Shown here one piece after another: positions 6,953-16,357 of a stretch of DNA of 64,000 nucleotides; positions within the stretch are counted from its first letter, which is position 1; every line of letters begins with the position of its first letter. A program made the translations under genes and the position numbers. Source of the stretch: an uncultured Lachnospiraceae bacterium (GTDB lineage: Bacteria > Bacillota > Clostridia > Lachnospirales > Lachnospiraceae); assembly GCA_947626285.1 (NCBI GenBank), contig CANQRR010000003.1:1-64000 (forward strand), given 5' to 3'. Below the pieces are notes generated by a model. The model worked only from the letters and a program-made list of their open reading frames with translations. It had not been told where the DNA came from and did no database searches.

Positions 6953-8650
6953 TCACAGCAGCGGCGAGATCGCCTTCAACAGCGCGCCCTCGATCTTCAC
7001 GGAGCGCTTCTCCTGCCGGATCGTCTCATCTGAAACAGCACGGCACTTCTCCAGTGTTTTGTGGAAGTCCGCCTCGATCTCTGGGATGCAGGAGGTTCGG
7101 TACATGTAAGCGGCGCACTCAAAATGATGGTACAAGCTACGATAGTCCAGGTTAATCGTACCTACCACAGCTCTGCAGTCGTCGCTGACAAACAGCTTCG
7201 CGTGCACAAAGCCCGGCGTGTACTCGTAGATCTTCACCCCGGACGCTAACAGGGACTTGTAGTGCGTCTTCGCAAGCGCGTACGGCGCGGCCTTGTCCGG
7301 AATCCCCGGCAGGATCAACCGGACATCCACACCCCGCTCCGCCGCGAATTTCAGCGCCGTCTCCATCTCGCCATCCAGGATCAGGTACGGCGACATGATG
7401 TGCACATAGCGGGTCGCGCGGTTCAGAATGTCCATGTAGACGCGCTCGCCCACCTTGTCCGCGTCGAGCGGGCAGTCCCCATAAGGAATCACATAGCCGT
7501 TCGACTGCTGCGCCAGTGTCGAAACCGCATTACCGTCCGTCTTCTGCACAGCTGTCCTAAGGGTATCCTCCTTCCCCTGCTGCATCACAGGGACTGCTTC
7601 CGCATCCGTCTGCTTCTTTTCCGTCTTCTGTTCCAACACCGGAACCTTCACATCCAGATACTTGTCATATTCCTCGTGCCGCGTGATGTTCCACATCTGC
7701 AAAAACATGAGCGCGAAGCTCTTCGCCGCCTCGCCTTGAAGCATGACCGCAGTGTCCTTCCAGTGTCCGTACTTCACGATATGATTGATGTACTCGTCGG
7801 CCAGATTCACGCCGCCGGTAAAAGCCGTATGCCCGTCGATCACGAGAATCTTGCGGTGGTCGCGATAGTTGTAATGCGTCGACAAAAACGGCGACATCGG
7901 GGAAAACGACTTACACTGGATCCCGAGCGCTTTCAGCTTCTTCGGATAATCGTGCGGAAGCGTGGAGAACTCGCAGGTGCCGTCGTACATGACACGTACC
8001 TCCACGCCCTCCTTCACCTTCTTCGCAAGGATCTCCAGGATCCTGCCCCACATCAGGCCTTCGTCCACAATAAAATATTCCATGAAAATATACTTTTTCG
8101 CCTGCTCAAGCTGCCGCAGCATCTCCGCGAACTTGTCTTCGCCCAGCGGGAAGAACGTTGTCTGTGTGTCAGCATAGACCGGAAAGCAGCCGCTCCTGCG
8201 GAAATAGCGCGCCAGCGCCGCCTCATGCGGGTCTTCCTGCTCCAGCGTCTGGAGCACTTTCTCATCCTGCGGGAGCTTGTCTTTCGTGGCCGCCAGAATA
8301 TCCTCCAGCCGCTTCTTCTCCACGCGATGTCCGGTCTCGCTCTGTGTGTACCAGAACAGCAGCGCCCCGAACACCGGCACCAGCATGATCACGATCAGCC
8401 AGGTGATCTTCGCCGTCGGATCCAGCGTACTGTTGATCAGGTACAGCACCATGACAAGCATGAAGAGCACCGTCCCGCCCAACACATGCGGCAAAAATTC
8501 CTGAAACCAGAGAAACAGGCCAAGCAACATCAGCGCCTGCAATACCAAAAGCACCAGCATGATCCCCACGCGGCTGAACAGCGCGTGCATGATTCCCTTC
8601 TGTCCCTTTTTCAGCAGGCTCAGCCCGCTGCCCTGCTCGTTTGTATCCAT
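6953..8650 (-). CDS. cls: Cardiolipin synthase (phospholipase D superfamily)
   Basis: A membrane enzyme of about 565 residues that joins two phosphatidylglycerols into cardiolipin and glycerol. Two hydrophobic segments near the N-terminus are followed by two HKD half-sites: HRKILVIDGHTAFTGGVNL and FVHAKLFVSDD followed by GTINLDYRS. Between them is a hydrophilic, low-complexity insert (EQKTEKKQTDAEAVPVMQ and about 35 further residues) not needed in the family. The start is taken at ATG 8650 because a good promoter occupies the sequence just upstream; a longer frame beginning at TTG 8740 would start within the -35 box. It is divergent from the SPFH gene, with separate promoters about 70 bp apart. 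Confidence 0.93.
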   Translation of the reverse strand: MDTNEQGSGLSLLKKGQKGIMHALFSRVGIMLVLLVLQALMLLGLFLWFQEFLPHVLGGTVLFMLVMVLYLINSTLDPTAKITWLIVIMLVPVFGALLFWYTQSETGHRVEKKRLEDILAATKDKLPQDEKVLQTLEQEDPHEAALARYFRRSGCFPVYADTQTTFFPLGEDKFAEMLRQLEQAKKYIFMEYFIVDEGLMWGRILEILAKKVKEGVEVRVMYDGTCEFSTLPHDYPKKLKALGIQCKSFSPMSPFLSTHYNYRDHRKILVIDGHTAFTGGVNLADEYINHIVKYGHWKDTAVMLQGEAAKSFALMFLQMWNITRHEEYDKYLDVKVPVLEQKTEKKQTDAEAVPVMQQGKEDTLRTAVQKTDGNAVSTLAQQSNGYVIPYGDCPLDADKVGERVYMDILNRATRYVHIMSPYLILDGEMETALKFAAERGVDVRLILPGIPDKAAPYALAKTHYKSLLASGVKIYEYTPGFVHAKLFVSDDCRAVVGTINLDYRSLYHHFECAAYMYRTSCIPEIEADFHKTLEKCRAVSDETIRQEKRSVKIEGALLKAISPLL

Positions 8651-8711
8651 TCCGTCAAGACTCCCTTCTGATGCAGCTTTGCTCTGGTTAAACCTCAATC
8701 TTACCATCTGT

Positions 8712-8740
8712 ATTATATACAAGCTCCGGGCAAATTGCAA
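8712..8740 (-). promoter_or_regulatory. Promoter of the cardiolipin synthase gene
   Basis: TTGCAA (8740-8735), 17-bp spacer, TATAAT (8717-8712). Confidence 0.65.
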
Positions 8741-8810
8741 TGTAAACCAGAGGGTAAAGCGTCCATCTCCGGCAATTCATATCTGTATCTTCCTTCCCTT
8801 TATTTTTTCC

Positions 8811-8839
8811 TTGACAGCACTCCTCTTTATGTATATAAT
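8811..8839 (+). promoter_or_regulatory. Consensus sigma-A promoter of the SPFH gene
   Basis: TTGACA (8811-8816), 17-bp spacer, TATAAT (8834-8839): a perfect consensus, suggesting strong constitutive transcription. Confidence 0.85.
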
Positions 8840-8882
8840 TTTGATATCATTTTAATATCATATTCAAGAACGGAGGATAGCT

Positions 8883-9848
8883 ATGAAAGAAAAACAGATC
8901 AACGTAGAAGAAAAAGAAATCACAGGAAAGCCCGGCTTCCTGATGCTGCTTATCGGCATCGCCGGCATACTGCTCTCCCTGCCCTGCTTTGTCTTACCGG
9001 CGGTGCTTAGGCTGCCTGTGGTCGTCATCGTTCTGGGTGCCATTCTCGGCGCCGTGCTCATAACCGGCGGTGTTCTCATCCTGTGCGGATTGCACGTCAT
9101 CAATCCGAACGAGGCCCTGGTCTTCGCCCTCTTCGGCCAGTATTACGGCACCATAAAAAGGCCCGGCTTCTACTGGATCAACCCGTTCTGCGGCGCTTTG
9201 AATCCGACGGTCAAGACCCACGTGGTCTCCGGAAACGGCGGCATTAGCTACACTTCGCTCAGCAAAAAAATCTCCACCAAGATCCTGACTCTGAACAACG
9301 AGCAGCAAAAGGTCAACGACCAGCTCGGCAACCCGATCGAGATCGGAACGATCGTCATCTGGCAGGTCACGAACCCGACCAAGGCCGTGCTGAACGTTGA
9401 GAATTACAAGAGTTACCTCTCGATCCAGTGCGACGCGATCACGCGCAACATTGCCCGCTGCTATCCCTACGATACGAACGACGACGATGAAAAGACCCTG
9501 CGCAGCAGCACGCAGGAAGTCGCGGAGATTCTGAAAAAAGAGCTTCAGGAAAAAGTGGAGAACGCCGGGATCACGGTCCTGGAAGTGCGCATCTCCCGCC
9601 TCGCCTACGCGACGGAGATCGCCTCCGCGATGCTGCAGCGCCAGCAGGCCGCCGCGATCATCGACGCGCGCCAGAAGATCGTGGAAGGCGCAGTGTCAAT
9701 GGTAGATATGGCATTGCAAAAATTGAGTGAAAACGATATCGTGGAACTGGACGAAGAACGCAAGGCCGCGATGGTGAGCAATCTGCTCGTCGTGCTCTGC
9801 GGCAACAAGGACGCGCAGCCGATCGTCAACAGCGGATCGATCTATTAG
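8883..9848 (+). CDS. SPFH/Band 7 (stomatin/flotillin-like) membrane protein
   Basis: A protein of 321 residues with ATG after GGAGGATAGCT. Two hydrophobic segments lie at about residues 18-40 and 43-65. They are followed by the SPFH domain beginning [20 protein letters not shown] and then [10 protein letters not shown]. The C-terminal part is an Ala/Glu-rich coiled coil ([20 protein letters not shown]). SPFH proteins oligomerise into membrane scaffolds and often associate with proteases. The C-terminal region is shorter than in flotillin. The gene is followed by a small frame and a ribbon-helix-helix gene on the same strand, an arrangement I recall as conserved in clostridia; the functional link is unknown. 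Confidence 0.88.
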   Translation: MKEKQINVEEKEITGKPGFLMLLIGIAGILLSLPCFVLPAVLRLPVVVIVLGAILGAVLITGGVLILCGLHVINPNEALVFALFGQYYGTIKRPGFYWINPFCGALNPTVKTHVVSGNGGISYTSLSKKISTKILTLNNEQQKVNDQLGNPIEIGTIVIWQVTNPTKAVLNVENYKSYLSIQCDAITRNIARCYPYDTNDDDEKTLRSSTQEVAEILKKELQEKVENAGITVLEVRISRLAYATEIASAMLQRQQAAAIIDARQKIVEGAVSMVDMALQKLSENDIVELDEERKAAMVSNLLVVLCGNKDAQPIVNSGSIY

Positions 9849-9881
9849 AAACCGTTTCGGATACCACGACAGGAGCAAGGA

Positions 9882-9998
9882 ATGTATACACCCCGTAATT
9901 CAAATCCCTATGGGATAGGGAAACAGCTTTTCTGTTTCACAAGGTATATCGGCAAATACAGAAAATGTATAGAAATGATAGAAATAGAACTGGTATAA
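9882..9998 (+). CDS. Possible 38-residue protein
   Basis: ATG 9882 follows AGGAGCAAGGA and opens a frame MYTPRNSNPYGIGKQLFCFT and 18 further residues, ending TAA at 9998. It fits between the SPFH gene and the ribbon-helix-helix gene, each with its own ribosome site. I do not recognise it, and chance cannot be excluded at this length. Confidence 0.3.
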   Translation: MYTPRNSNPYGIGKQLFCFTRYIGKYRKCIEMIEIELV

Positions 9999-10019
9999 CA
10001 GTAGAAAGGAGGACAGCAC

Positions 10020-10202
10020 ATGGACAAGAAAAAAGAAAACGCGAAAAAGCAGCTCCCTCTGCGGCTGTCCTCCTCCCTCTACAATGAGCTGGCGGCGTGG
10101 GCGGAGGACGACTTCCGCTCCGTCAACGGGCAGATCGAGTACCTGTTGACGGAATGCGTCCGCAAACGCCGCCGGAGCAAAAATCAGTCAAAAACTCCAT
10201 AA
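10020..10202 (+). CDS. Small Arc/ribbon-helix-helix-like protein
   Basis: A basic protein of 60 residues preceded by [37 protein letters not shown] gives the beta-strand plus first helix of an Arc-type fold, and [20 protein letters not shown] the second helix, so it is probably a DNA-binding protein. In the same direction as the SPFH gene, it may be its partner or regulator. Its last 19 bases overlap the 3' end of accA on the opposite strand, so the two genes converge with no room for a terminator between them. Confidence 0.7.
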   Translation: MDKKKENAKKQLPLRLSSSLYNELAAWAEDDFRSVNGQIEYLLTECVRKRRRSKNQSKTP

Positions 10203-11002
10203 CTGCGGAACCGGTTCTTCCTGCGCTTCACGATCTCCTCCGCGGACATTTCCTGATAACCTCTTAAAAAAGATTTGATCTCACATCTCATGGACAGCGC
10301 AAGCTCATCCATATCCGCTATATTTGCCGGCTGCGGCTCCGGGATCACTTTTTCGATGATTCCCATGTCCTTCAGTTCGGCCGCCGTCATTTTCATGATC
10401 TCAGCCGCCTCTTCCGCCCGCTTCTTGTCTTTCCACAGGATGGCGGCGAAGCCTTCCGGAGAGAGTACCGAATACACCGCATTTTCCAGCATCCAGACCT
10501 CGTTCGCCACAGCGAAAGCCAGCGCTCCCCCGGAGCCTCCTTCCCCGGTGATGATCGATAGAACCGGCACGCTCAGATTCGACAGTTCAAACAGATTACG
10601 GGCGATCGCCTCCCCCTGTCCGCGCTCTTCCGCCTCCATTCCGCAGAACGCCCCCGGCGTGTCGACAAAAAAGACGATCGGACGGGAAAATTTCTCCGCC
10701 TGCTTCGCGAGACGCAGCGCCTTCCGGTATCCTTCCGGATTCGGCATCCCGAAATTTCGATGCTTGTTCTCTTTCGCGTTCCGGCCTTTTTGCTGGCCGA
10801 TGACCGTGACATACTGCCTGTCAATTGCCGCGATCCCGCCGATCACCGCCCTGTCGTCGCCAAAAAGACGGTCTCCGTGCAGCTCGAGAAAACCGTCAAA
10901 TATCCTGGAAACATAATCTTTTATATAAGGTCTGTCCGCGCTGCGGGCAATCTGAACCCGATCCCACGCGCTCACAGCGTTCTCACGATTCTTTTCTTCC
11001 AT
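10184..11002 (-). CDS. accA: Acetyl-CoA carboxylase carboxyltransferase, alpha subunit
   Basis: This is half of the carboxyltransferase that moves the carboxyl group from biotin to acetyl-CoA to make malonyl-CoA. At about 272 residues it is shorter than the E. coli form (about 319), as usual in Firmicutes. Recognisable segments are [36 protein letters not shown]-like [20 protein letters not shown], and [20 protein letters not shown], the crotonase-type acyl-CoA site. I use ATG 11002 behind GAGGAGCGGTGGAT rather than GTG 11008. It overlaps the accD stop by 20 bases and is the last gene of the fatty-acid operon. Confidence 0.95.
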   Translation of the reverse strand: MEEKNRENAVSAWDRVQIARSADRPYIKDYVSRIFDGFLELHGDRLFGDDRAVIGGIAAIDRQYVTVIGQQKGRNAKENKHRNFGMPNPEGYRKALRLAKQAEKFSRPIVFFVDTPGAFCGMEAEERGQGEAIARNLFELSNLSVPVLSIITGEGGSGGALAFAVANEVWMLENAVYSVLSPEGFAAILWKDKKRAEEAAEIMKMTAAELKDMGIIEKVIPEPQPANIADMDELALSMRCEIKSFLRGYQEMSAEEIVKRRKNRFRSYGVFD

Positions 11003-11843
11003 ATCCACCGCTCCTCAACAAGATTCCAAGTGTACTGCGCAGCCGCTCGCGTCTCACGATCCGGTCCACAAACCCGTGCTTCAGCAGGTATTCCGCGCTT
11101 TGGAATCCCTGAGGCAGCTTTTGTCCGATCGTCTGCCGGATCACGCGCGGTCCCGCAAAGCCGATCAGCGCTCCCGGCTCCGCAAGTATTACATCCCCGA
11201 GCATGGCAAAGCTCGCCGTCACCCCGCCGGTCGTCGGGTCTGTCAGCACCGGAATATACAAAAGACCCGCCTCGTCATGTTCCTTGATCGCCTGCGCCGT
11301 CCTGGCCATCTGCATCAGGGAGAAGATTCCCTCCTGCATGCGGGCGCCTCCGGAGCAGCAGAACAGGACGACCGGGAGCCGTTCAGTTGTCGCCCGACCG
11401 ATCATCCGCGTGATCTTCTCTCCCACAGCCGTCCCCATGCTTCCCATCAGAAAGTCTGCGGACATCACGCCCAGCGCCGTCCGTATCCCGCAGACGCGCG
11501 CTTCTCCTGTCACGATCGCCTCCGCATAGCCCGTGCTTTTCCGGAGCGCTTCCAGCTTTTCCTCATAGTCCTCAAACTGCAGAGGATTTCCTCCCGTCAG
11601 TCCACGGTCCCACTCCTGAAACGTGTTCTCATCCGCTATCATCGGAATGCGCTCCCGCGCTCCTATGCGGTAATACCTGCCGCATTTCGGACAGCTGTAC
11701 CAGTTATTTTCTATGTCCTCTTCGAGCACGATCTTCCCGCACCCGTCGCACTTCCGAAAGAGTCCGTCCGGCGCCTGCGGTTTTTTATAGGATATTTCTG
11801 CCTCCGCTTCCCCGGCGGGCTTTTTGAAATGTTCTTTCAGCAT
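10983..11843 (-). CDS. accD: Acetyl-CoA carboxylase carboxyltransferase, beta subunit
   Basis: A protein of 286 residues that pairs with AccA. The N-terminal zinc ribbon is intact: [20 protein letters not shown] followed by PKCGRYYR (two CxxC pairs, about residues 33-55). The crotonase-like body includes [20 protein letters not shown] and [23 protein letters not shown] overlaps the accC stop by seven bases, showing translational coupling in the order accC-accD-accA. Confidence 0.96.
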   Translation of the reverse strand: MLKEHFKKPAGEAEAEISYKKPQAPDGLFRKCDGCGKIVLEEDIENNWYSCPKCGRYYRIGARERIPMIADENTFQEWDRGLTGGNPLQFEDYEEKLEALRKSTGYAEAIVTGEARVCGIRTALGVMSADFLMGSMGTAVGEKITRMIGRATTERLPVVLFCCSGGARMQEGIFSLMQMARTAQAIKEHDEAGLLYIPVLTDPTTGGVTASFAMLGDVILAEPGALIGFAGPRVIRQTIGQKLPQGFQSAEYLLKHGFVDRIVRRERLRSTLGILLRSGGYGRKES

Positions 11844-13216
11844 ACAGCGTCACCTTTTTCCATCTGTCTTTCTTCCATGCCGAGTTCTATTCTCTGATTG
11901 AGCGCCCGCGCGTCGCCAGAGGCAAATTCCTGACTGCTGACGAGCTCGTACTGGAAGTCCAGATTCGTGGCGATTCCTTCTATCACCAGCTCTCCCAGCG
12001 CGCCTCTCATTTTGTGGATCGCCTCCTGTCTGTCGCCGCCGCAGACGATCACCTTCGCAAGCATCGAGTCGTAAAACGGAGGAACGGTATACCCCTGATA
12101 AAGCATCGTGTCCACGCGCACGCCGTTGCCGCCCGGCAGATAAAGCTCCCTGACGGTTCCCGTGCCGGGCAGAAATCCTTTCTCTGGATCCTCCGCGCAG
12201 ATCCTGCACTCGATCGCGTGACCGCGGCGGACAATGTCTTTCTGCTCAAACGCAAGCCTCTCCCCGGCGCTGACACGGATCATTTCCTTCACCAGATCAA
12301 TTCCCGTCACCATCTCCGTCACCGGATGCTCTACCTGGATTCGAGTGTTCATCTCCATAAAGTAAAACTGCCCGTCATCCTCCGCCAGAAACTCGACCGT
12401 CCCTGCGCTGTCGTACCCGACCGAGCGCGCCGCGCGCACAGCCGCGTCTCCCATTTGGACAAGCATATCGTCCGGCAGAAAGACCGCCGGCGTCTCTTCG
12501 ATCAGCTTCTGGTGTCTTCTCTGGATGCTGCAGTCCCGTTCCCCCAGATGGACGCTGTTTCCGTACCGGTCCGCGAGGATCTGGATTTCGATATGGCGCG
12601 CATGCGGGAGGTACTTTTCCAGATACATCTGATCGTCCCCGAACGCCTGTATCGTCTCCTGCTGAGCCATCTCGAACAGTTTTTCAAAATCCTCTTCCCG
12701 TTCCACGACACGCATCCCCTTACCGCCGCCCCCGGCCGATGCCTTGATGATGAGCGGGTAACCGATCGCGGACGCCAGCTTCTTCGCCTCGTTCACGTCG
12801 CTCATCGCCTCGTCCGTGCCCGGTATGACCGGCACGCTCGCCTTTTTCATGGCTCTGCGGGCCGCGGCCTTGTCCCCCATCTGCTCCATGATCTCCGGAG
12901 AAGGCCCGATAAAATCGATCCCGCACTGCCTGCACATCCGCGCAAATTTCGTGTTCTCCGAGAGAAAACCGAAGCCCGGATGGATGGCCTGGGCTCCCGC
13001 GGCAAGCGCCGCGCTCAGGACGCTCTCCGCATTCAGATAGCTGTCCGCGGGACGCGGTCCTCCGATGCAGATGCACTCGTCGGCAAGCTGGGCGTGCAGA
13101 GCCTCCCGATCCGCTTCAGAGCACACGGCGACCGTCCGTATGTCCATCTCCCTGCATGCGCGGATAATGCGCACGGCGATCTCTCCGCGGTTTGCGATCA
13201 GGATCTTGTGGTACAT
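11837..13216 (-). CDS. accC: Biotin carboxylase
   Basis: An ATP-grasp enzyme of 459 residues that carboxylates biotin on AccB using bicarbonate. N-terminal domain: [20 protein letters not shown]; glycine-rich ATP loop: [14 protein letters not shown] (about residue 160); catalytic region: [20 protein letters not shown]. Length and motifs are standard. A 146-base gap separates it from fabZ, the longest gap in the operon apart from its leader, with no clear promoter seen in it. Confidence 0.96.
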   Translation of the reverse strand: MYHKILIANRGEIAVRIIRACREMDIRTVAVCSEADREALHAQLADECICIGGPRPADSYLNAESVLSAALAAGAQAIHPGFGFLSENTKFARMCRQCGIDFIGPSPEIMEQMGDKAAARRAMKKASVPVIPGTDEAMSDVNEAKKLASAIGYPLIIKASAGGGGKGMRVVEREEDFEKLFEMAQQETIQAFGDDQMYLEKYLPHARHIEIQILADRYGNSVHLGERDCSIQRRHQKLIEETPAVFLPDDMLVQMGDAAVRAARSVGYDSAGTVEFLAEDDGQFYFMEMNTRIQVEHPVTEMVTGIDLVKEMIRVSAGERLAFEQKDIVRRGHAIECRICAEDPEKGFLPGTGTVRELYLPGGNGVRVDTMLYQGYTVPPFYDSMLAKVIVCGGDRQEAIHKMRGALGELVIEGIATNLDFQYELVSSQEFASGDARALNQRIELGMEERQMEKGDAVC

Positions 13217-13362
13217 GCCATTCCCTTCTTTCCCATATCTGTTTCACGGCAATACCATGAGCCGCATTTCCCTCGAAAAACCTTTCTCAGAACCACTTTC
13301 TTACGGCTTCAGCAGCAAACGCTTCGGCCTGGTCTGAACAGTAGCCCTCGGTCCTATATGAC

Positions 13363-13788
13363 TCATTGTATCGCAAAGGTCAGCTCCGCCTCCGCGCAGA
13401 GCTGCCCCTGCACGTAGGCTTTCGCCTGTCCGACTCCTACCGGTCCCTTGATCTTCACCAGCTCGGTCTCGAGCGTAATCACATCCCCCGGCACGACCTT
13501 CTGGCGGAAACGGGCGTTTTTGATCCCTCCGAAAAAGGCGATTCTGCCTTTGTATTGTTCGCAGGACAGCAGCGCCACAGCGCCCACCTGTGCCAGCGCC
13601 TCGCAGATCAGCACCCCCGGCATCACCGGCTCGGCCGGGAAATGCCCGGCGAAAAACGGCTCATTGTAAGTGACCGCCTTGCGCCCGACCGCCTTCTTTC
13701 CAGGTTCCAGCTCATCGATGCAGTCTACCAGCAGAAACGGCGCGCGGTGCGGTAAAATTTCCATGATCTGTTTTGTATTTAATCTCAT
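13363..13788 (-). CDS. fabZ: 3-hydroxyacyl-ACP dehydratase FabZ
   Basis: A hot-dog-fold enzyme of 141 residues dehydrating 3-hydroxyacyl-ACP. Diagnostic segments are [17 protein letters not shown], then [20 protein letters not shown], which carries the catalytic His, and [11 protein letters not shown] with the catalytic Glu. It begins one base after the accB stop, with GGAGGCATAA as ribosome site. Confidence 0.96.
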   Translation of the reverse strand: MRLNTKQIMEILPHRAPFLLVDCIDELEPGKKAVGRKAVTYNEPFFAGHFPAEPVMPGVLICEALAQVGAVALLSCEQYKGRIAFFGGIKNARFRQKVVPGDVITLETELVKIKGPVGVGQAKAYVQGQLCAEAELTFAIQ

Positions 13789-14292
13789 TTATGCCTCCCT
13801 GATCCGCATCAGCGGCTGTCCGTATTCCACGAGCTGTTCATTTTCGACCAGAACCTTCTCCACGATACCGTCATACTCCGACTCGATCTCGTTCATCAGC
13901 TTCATGGCCTCCACGATCCCTACGATCTGTCCCTTTTTCACTGTGTCTCCCTCGGTGACAAACGGTTCCTTGTCCTTCGCCGGAGCCGCGTAAAAGGTGC
14001 CTACCATCGGACAGTCGATCGTGATTCCTGCCGCGTTCTCCGCATTTCCCGCCTTTTCCGCCTTTGCTCCTCCTGCCGTTTCACCCGTCCTGCCTCCGCC
14101 GGCAGAAGCCTGCACGATCTGCGGCGCGGGATTCACTCTTTTGGAAACCGACGGGCACACAGCCTCTTCCTCACCGCCGCCTTTTCTCTTGATTGATAGT
14201 TTGATATCCGCATCTTTGTATGCAAAGGAATCCAGCTCCGCTTCGTTCACCTTGTCGATCACCGAAAAAATCTCATCCAGTTCCAGTTTCAT
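13789..14292 (-). CDS. accB: Biotin carboxyl carrier protein of acetyl-CoA carboxylase
   Basis: About 167 residues starting at ATG 14292; a longer frame from 14307 would overlap the fabF end more deeply. The N-terminal helix region (MKLELDEIFSVIDKVNEAEL) and a Pro/Ala-rich flexible linker (about residues 55-90) precede the biotinyl domain with VEAMKLMNEIE, in which the Lys is biotinylated. The start lies close to the fabF stop with GGGGTGAAAGG across the junction. Confidence 0.95.
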   Translation of the reverse strand: MKLELDEIFSVIDKVNEAELDSFAYKDADIKLSIKRKGGGEEEAVCPSVSKRVNPAPQIVQASAGGGRTGETAGGAKAEKAGNAENAAGITIDCPMVGTFYAAPAKDKEPFVTEGDTVKKGQIVGIVEAMKLMNEIESEYDGIVEKVLVENEQLVEYGQPLMRIREA

Positions 14293-14296
14293 CCTT

Positions 14297-15532
14297 TCAC
14301 CCCACAAACTTTCTGATCAGCAGGCTGCCATTGTGCCCGCCGAACCCAAGCGAATTGCTGATCGCCGCGTCGACGATCCGGGAAACGCCTTCTTTCGTGT
14401 AGTTCAGATCCATTTCCTCTTCCGCCTCGCAGAAACCCGCCGTGGCGTGGATATAGTCCTCCATCACACTCTTTACGCAGACGATGCACTCCGCCGCGCC
14501 GGCCGCGCCGAGCATATGCCCCGTCATCGACTTGGTAGAATTTACATTCAGGGAATACGCGTCTTCTCCGAACGCCTTTTTGATCGCGCGTGTCTCGCAC
14601 AGATCGTTATGGTAAGTTCCTGTTCCGTGCGCGTTGACGTACTGGACCTCCGCCGGGGCGATCCCCGCCTCCTGCATCGCCAATGTCATCGCACGCGCCG
14701 CGCCGTCCCCTGTCTCCTCCGGGGAAGTCATATGGTACGCGTCGCAGGTGGCCCCGTATCCGCCGATCTCCGCGAGGATACGCGCCCCTCTCGCCTGCGC
14801 GTGCTCCAGCGATTCCAGCACGAGCACCGCCGCGCCTTCTCCCATCACGAAACCTCCGCGTTCTCTGTCAAACGGAATGGAAGCGCGCAGCGGGTCTTCA
14901 CTCACAGACAGGGCGGTCAGCGCCGCAAAGCCGCTGATCCCGAGCGGCGTGATAGCAGCTTCCGTCCCTCCCGCAAGCATAACGTCCGCATCCCCATACT
15001 GGATGCAGCGATACGCCTCTCCGATGGAATGGGTTCCCGTCGCGCACGCTGTGACGACATTTATACATTTTCCCTTCAGGCCGAAATGGATCGCCACATT
15101 TCCCGCCGCCATATTGGTGATCATGCGCGGAACCATCAGCGGAGGAACCGCCTTCGGGCCCCTGCTTCTCAATTTGTCCGCCGCCTGTTCCAATATTTGC
15201 AGGCTTCCGATGCCGCAGCCGACCGACACGCCGATCCTTGTGCGGTCCTCGTTCTCCGCCACGAGAGCCGCGTCCCGGATCGCGTCCGACGCCGCCGCGA
15301 CCGCGTACTGGCTGAACAGCTCCATCTTTTTTGCTTCCTTGAAATCCATATAGGCTTCCGGGTCAAAATCATGGACTTCGGCCGCCAGCTTTACCCGGTA
15401 GTCCGAGGTATCAAATCTGGTCAGCTTCCCGATCCCTACTCTCGACGCTCTCAGACTGTCCCAGAATGTCTGAACCGTATTTCCGACAGGGGAGATGATT
15501 CCCATTCCTGTCACCACTACCCGTCTTCTCAA
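14297..15532 (-). CDS. fabF: 3-oxoacyl-ACP synthase II
   Basis: The elongating condensing enzyme, 411 residues. Catalytic Cys in VVTACATGTHSIGEA, first His in NAHGTGTYHNDLCE and second His in NSTKSMTGHMLGAAGAAE. The start is TTG at 15532 (then RRRVVVTGMGIISPVGN), with GGAGG nine bases upstream; the TTG overlaps the fabG stop TGA. Any longer frame is only the shadow of fabG. No fabH (initiating synthase) occurs in the window, so initiation must be encoded elsewhere or done differently. Confidence 0.95.
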   Translation of the reverse strand: MRRRVVVTGMGIISPVGNTVQTFWDSLRASRVGIGKLTRFDTSDYRVKLAAEVHDFDPEAYMDFKEAKKMELFSQYAVAAASDAIRDAALVAENEDRTRIGVSVGCGIGSLQILEQAADKLRSRGPKAVPPLMVPRMITNMAAGNVAIHFGLKGKCINVVTACATGTHSIGEAYRCIQYGDADVMLAGGTEAAITPLGISGFAALTALSVSEDPLRASIPFDRERGGFVMGEGAAVLVLESLEHAQARGARILAEIGGYGATCDAYHMTSPEETGDGAARAMTLAMQEAGIAPAEVQYVNAHGTGTYHNDLCETRAIKKAFGEDAYSLNVNSTKSMTGHMLGAAGAAECIVCVKSVMEDYIHATAGFCEAEEEMDLNYTKEGVSRIVDAAISNSLGFGGHNGSLLIRKFVG

Positions 15533-16284
15533 ATTCCCATTCCTCCATCTACCAGAATTGTCTGCCCCGTGATGTAGCCCGCATAGTCCGAGGCAAGAAA
15601 AGCCACCGTCCGCGCTACATCCTGCGGGTTCCCCATCCGCTTCAATGGAATCTGCGCAAGTATGGCATCCTTCACACTGTCCGGCAAGACCACCGTCATG
15701 TCTGTGTCGATATAGCCGGGCGCGACCGCGTTCACCGTAACATTGCGGCCGGCCAGTTCCTTTGCCAGGCACTTCGTCATACCGATCACGCCTGCCTTTG
15801 ACGCGCAGTAATTGATCTGTCCGGGATTTCCGTGCACTCCCGTGATCGACGAAATGCTGACGATCCTGCCGGAACGCTTTTTGATCATGCGTTTCCCCGC
15901 CAGCTTCATGCACAGAAACGCTCCCTTCAGGTTCGTCTCGATCACCCGATCAAATTCTTCCTCGCTCATGCGCACAGCCAGATTGTCCCTGGTGATCCCC
16001 GCATTGTTGACCAGAATGTCGATACTCCCAAGCTGCTGCTCCATGTCCTGAAACATCGCTTCGCACTGCGCCGCATCTGACACATCCGCGCGAACCGCGA
16101 TCGCACACCTTCCCAGATCACGGATCTCCTGCGCCGTTCTCTTCGCTGCATCCTCCGAACCGCTGTAATTTACCGCCACATCCGCGCCCAGACGCGCCAG
16201 CGTCAGCGCGATCGCCCGCCCGATTCCGCGTCCCCCGCCGGTAACAAGCGCCATTTTTCCTTCCAGTATCTTTTCTTCCTGCAT
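15529..16284 (-). CDS. fabG: 3-oxoacyl-ACP reductase FabG
   Basis: An NADPH-dependent short-chain dehydrogenase of 251 residues. Cofactor loop VTGGGRGIGRAIALTLARLG, NNAG motif in ILVNNAGITRDNLA, catalytic Ser/Tyr/Lys in SSITGVHGNPGQINYCASKA (Ser, Tyr and Lys all present), and the C-terminal YITGQTILVDGGMGI typical of FabG. The stop overlaps the fabF TTG start. Confidence 0.95.
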   Translation of the reverse strand: MQEEKILEGKMALVTGGGRGIGRAIALTLARLGADVAVNYSGSEDAAKRTAQEIRDLGRCAIAVRADVSDAAQCEAMFQDMEQQLGSIDILVNNAGITRDNLAVRMSEEEFDRVIETNLKGAFLCMKLAGKRMIKKRSGRIVSISSITGVHGNPGQINYCASKAGVIGMTKCLAKELAGRNVTVNAVAPGYIDTDMTVVLPDSVKDAILAQIPLKRMGNPQDVARTVAFLASDYAGYITGQTILVDGGMGI

Positions 16285-16357
16285 CTTTTTCCTGCCTTTC
16301 CGAGACTTTGCGGATCGCTCCGCTCAGATCTCCGGTATGAGAGCCTGTTTTCCTGTT

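Noticed and set aside
7262-8671. 469-codon plus-strand frame opposite cardiolipin synthase
   Set aside because: His/Arg/Leu-rich mirror of a well-supported gene; no start signal.
15533-15913. N-terminal extension of FabF of 127 residues in an open frame
   Set aside because: It is the shadow of fabG in another frame; the true start is TTG 15532 with GGAGG upstream.
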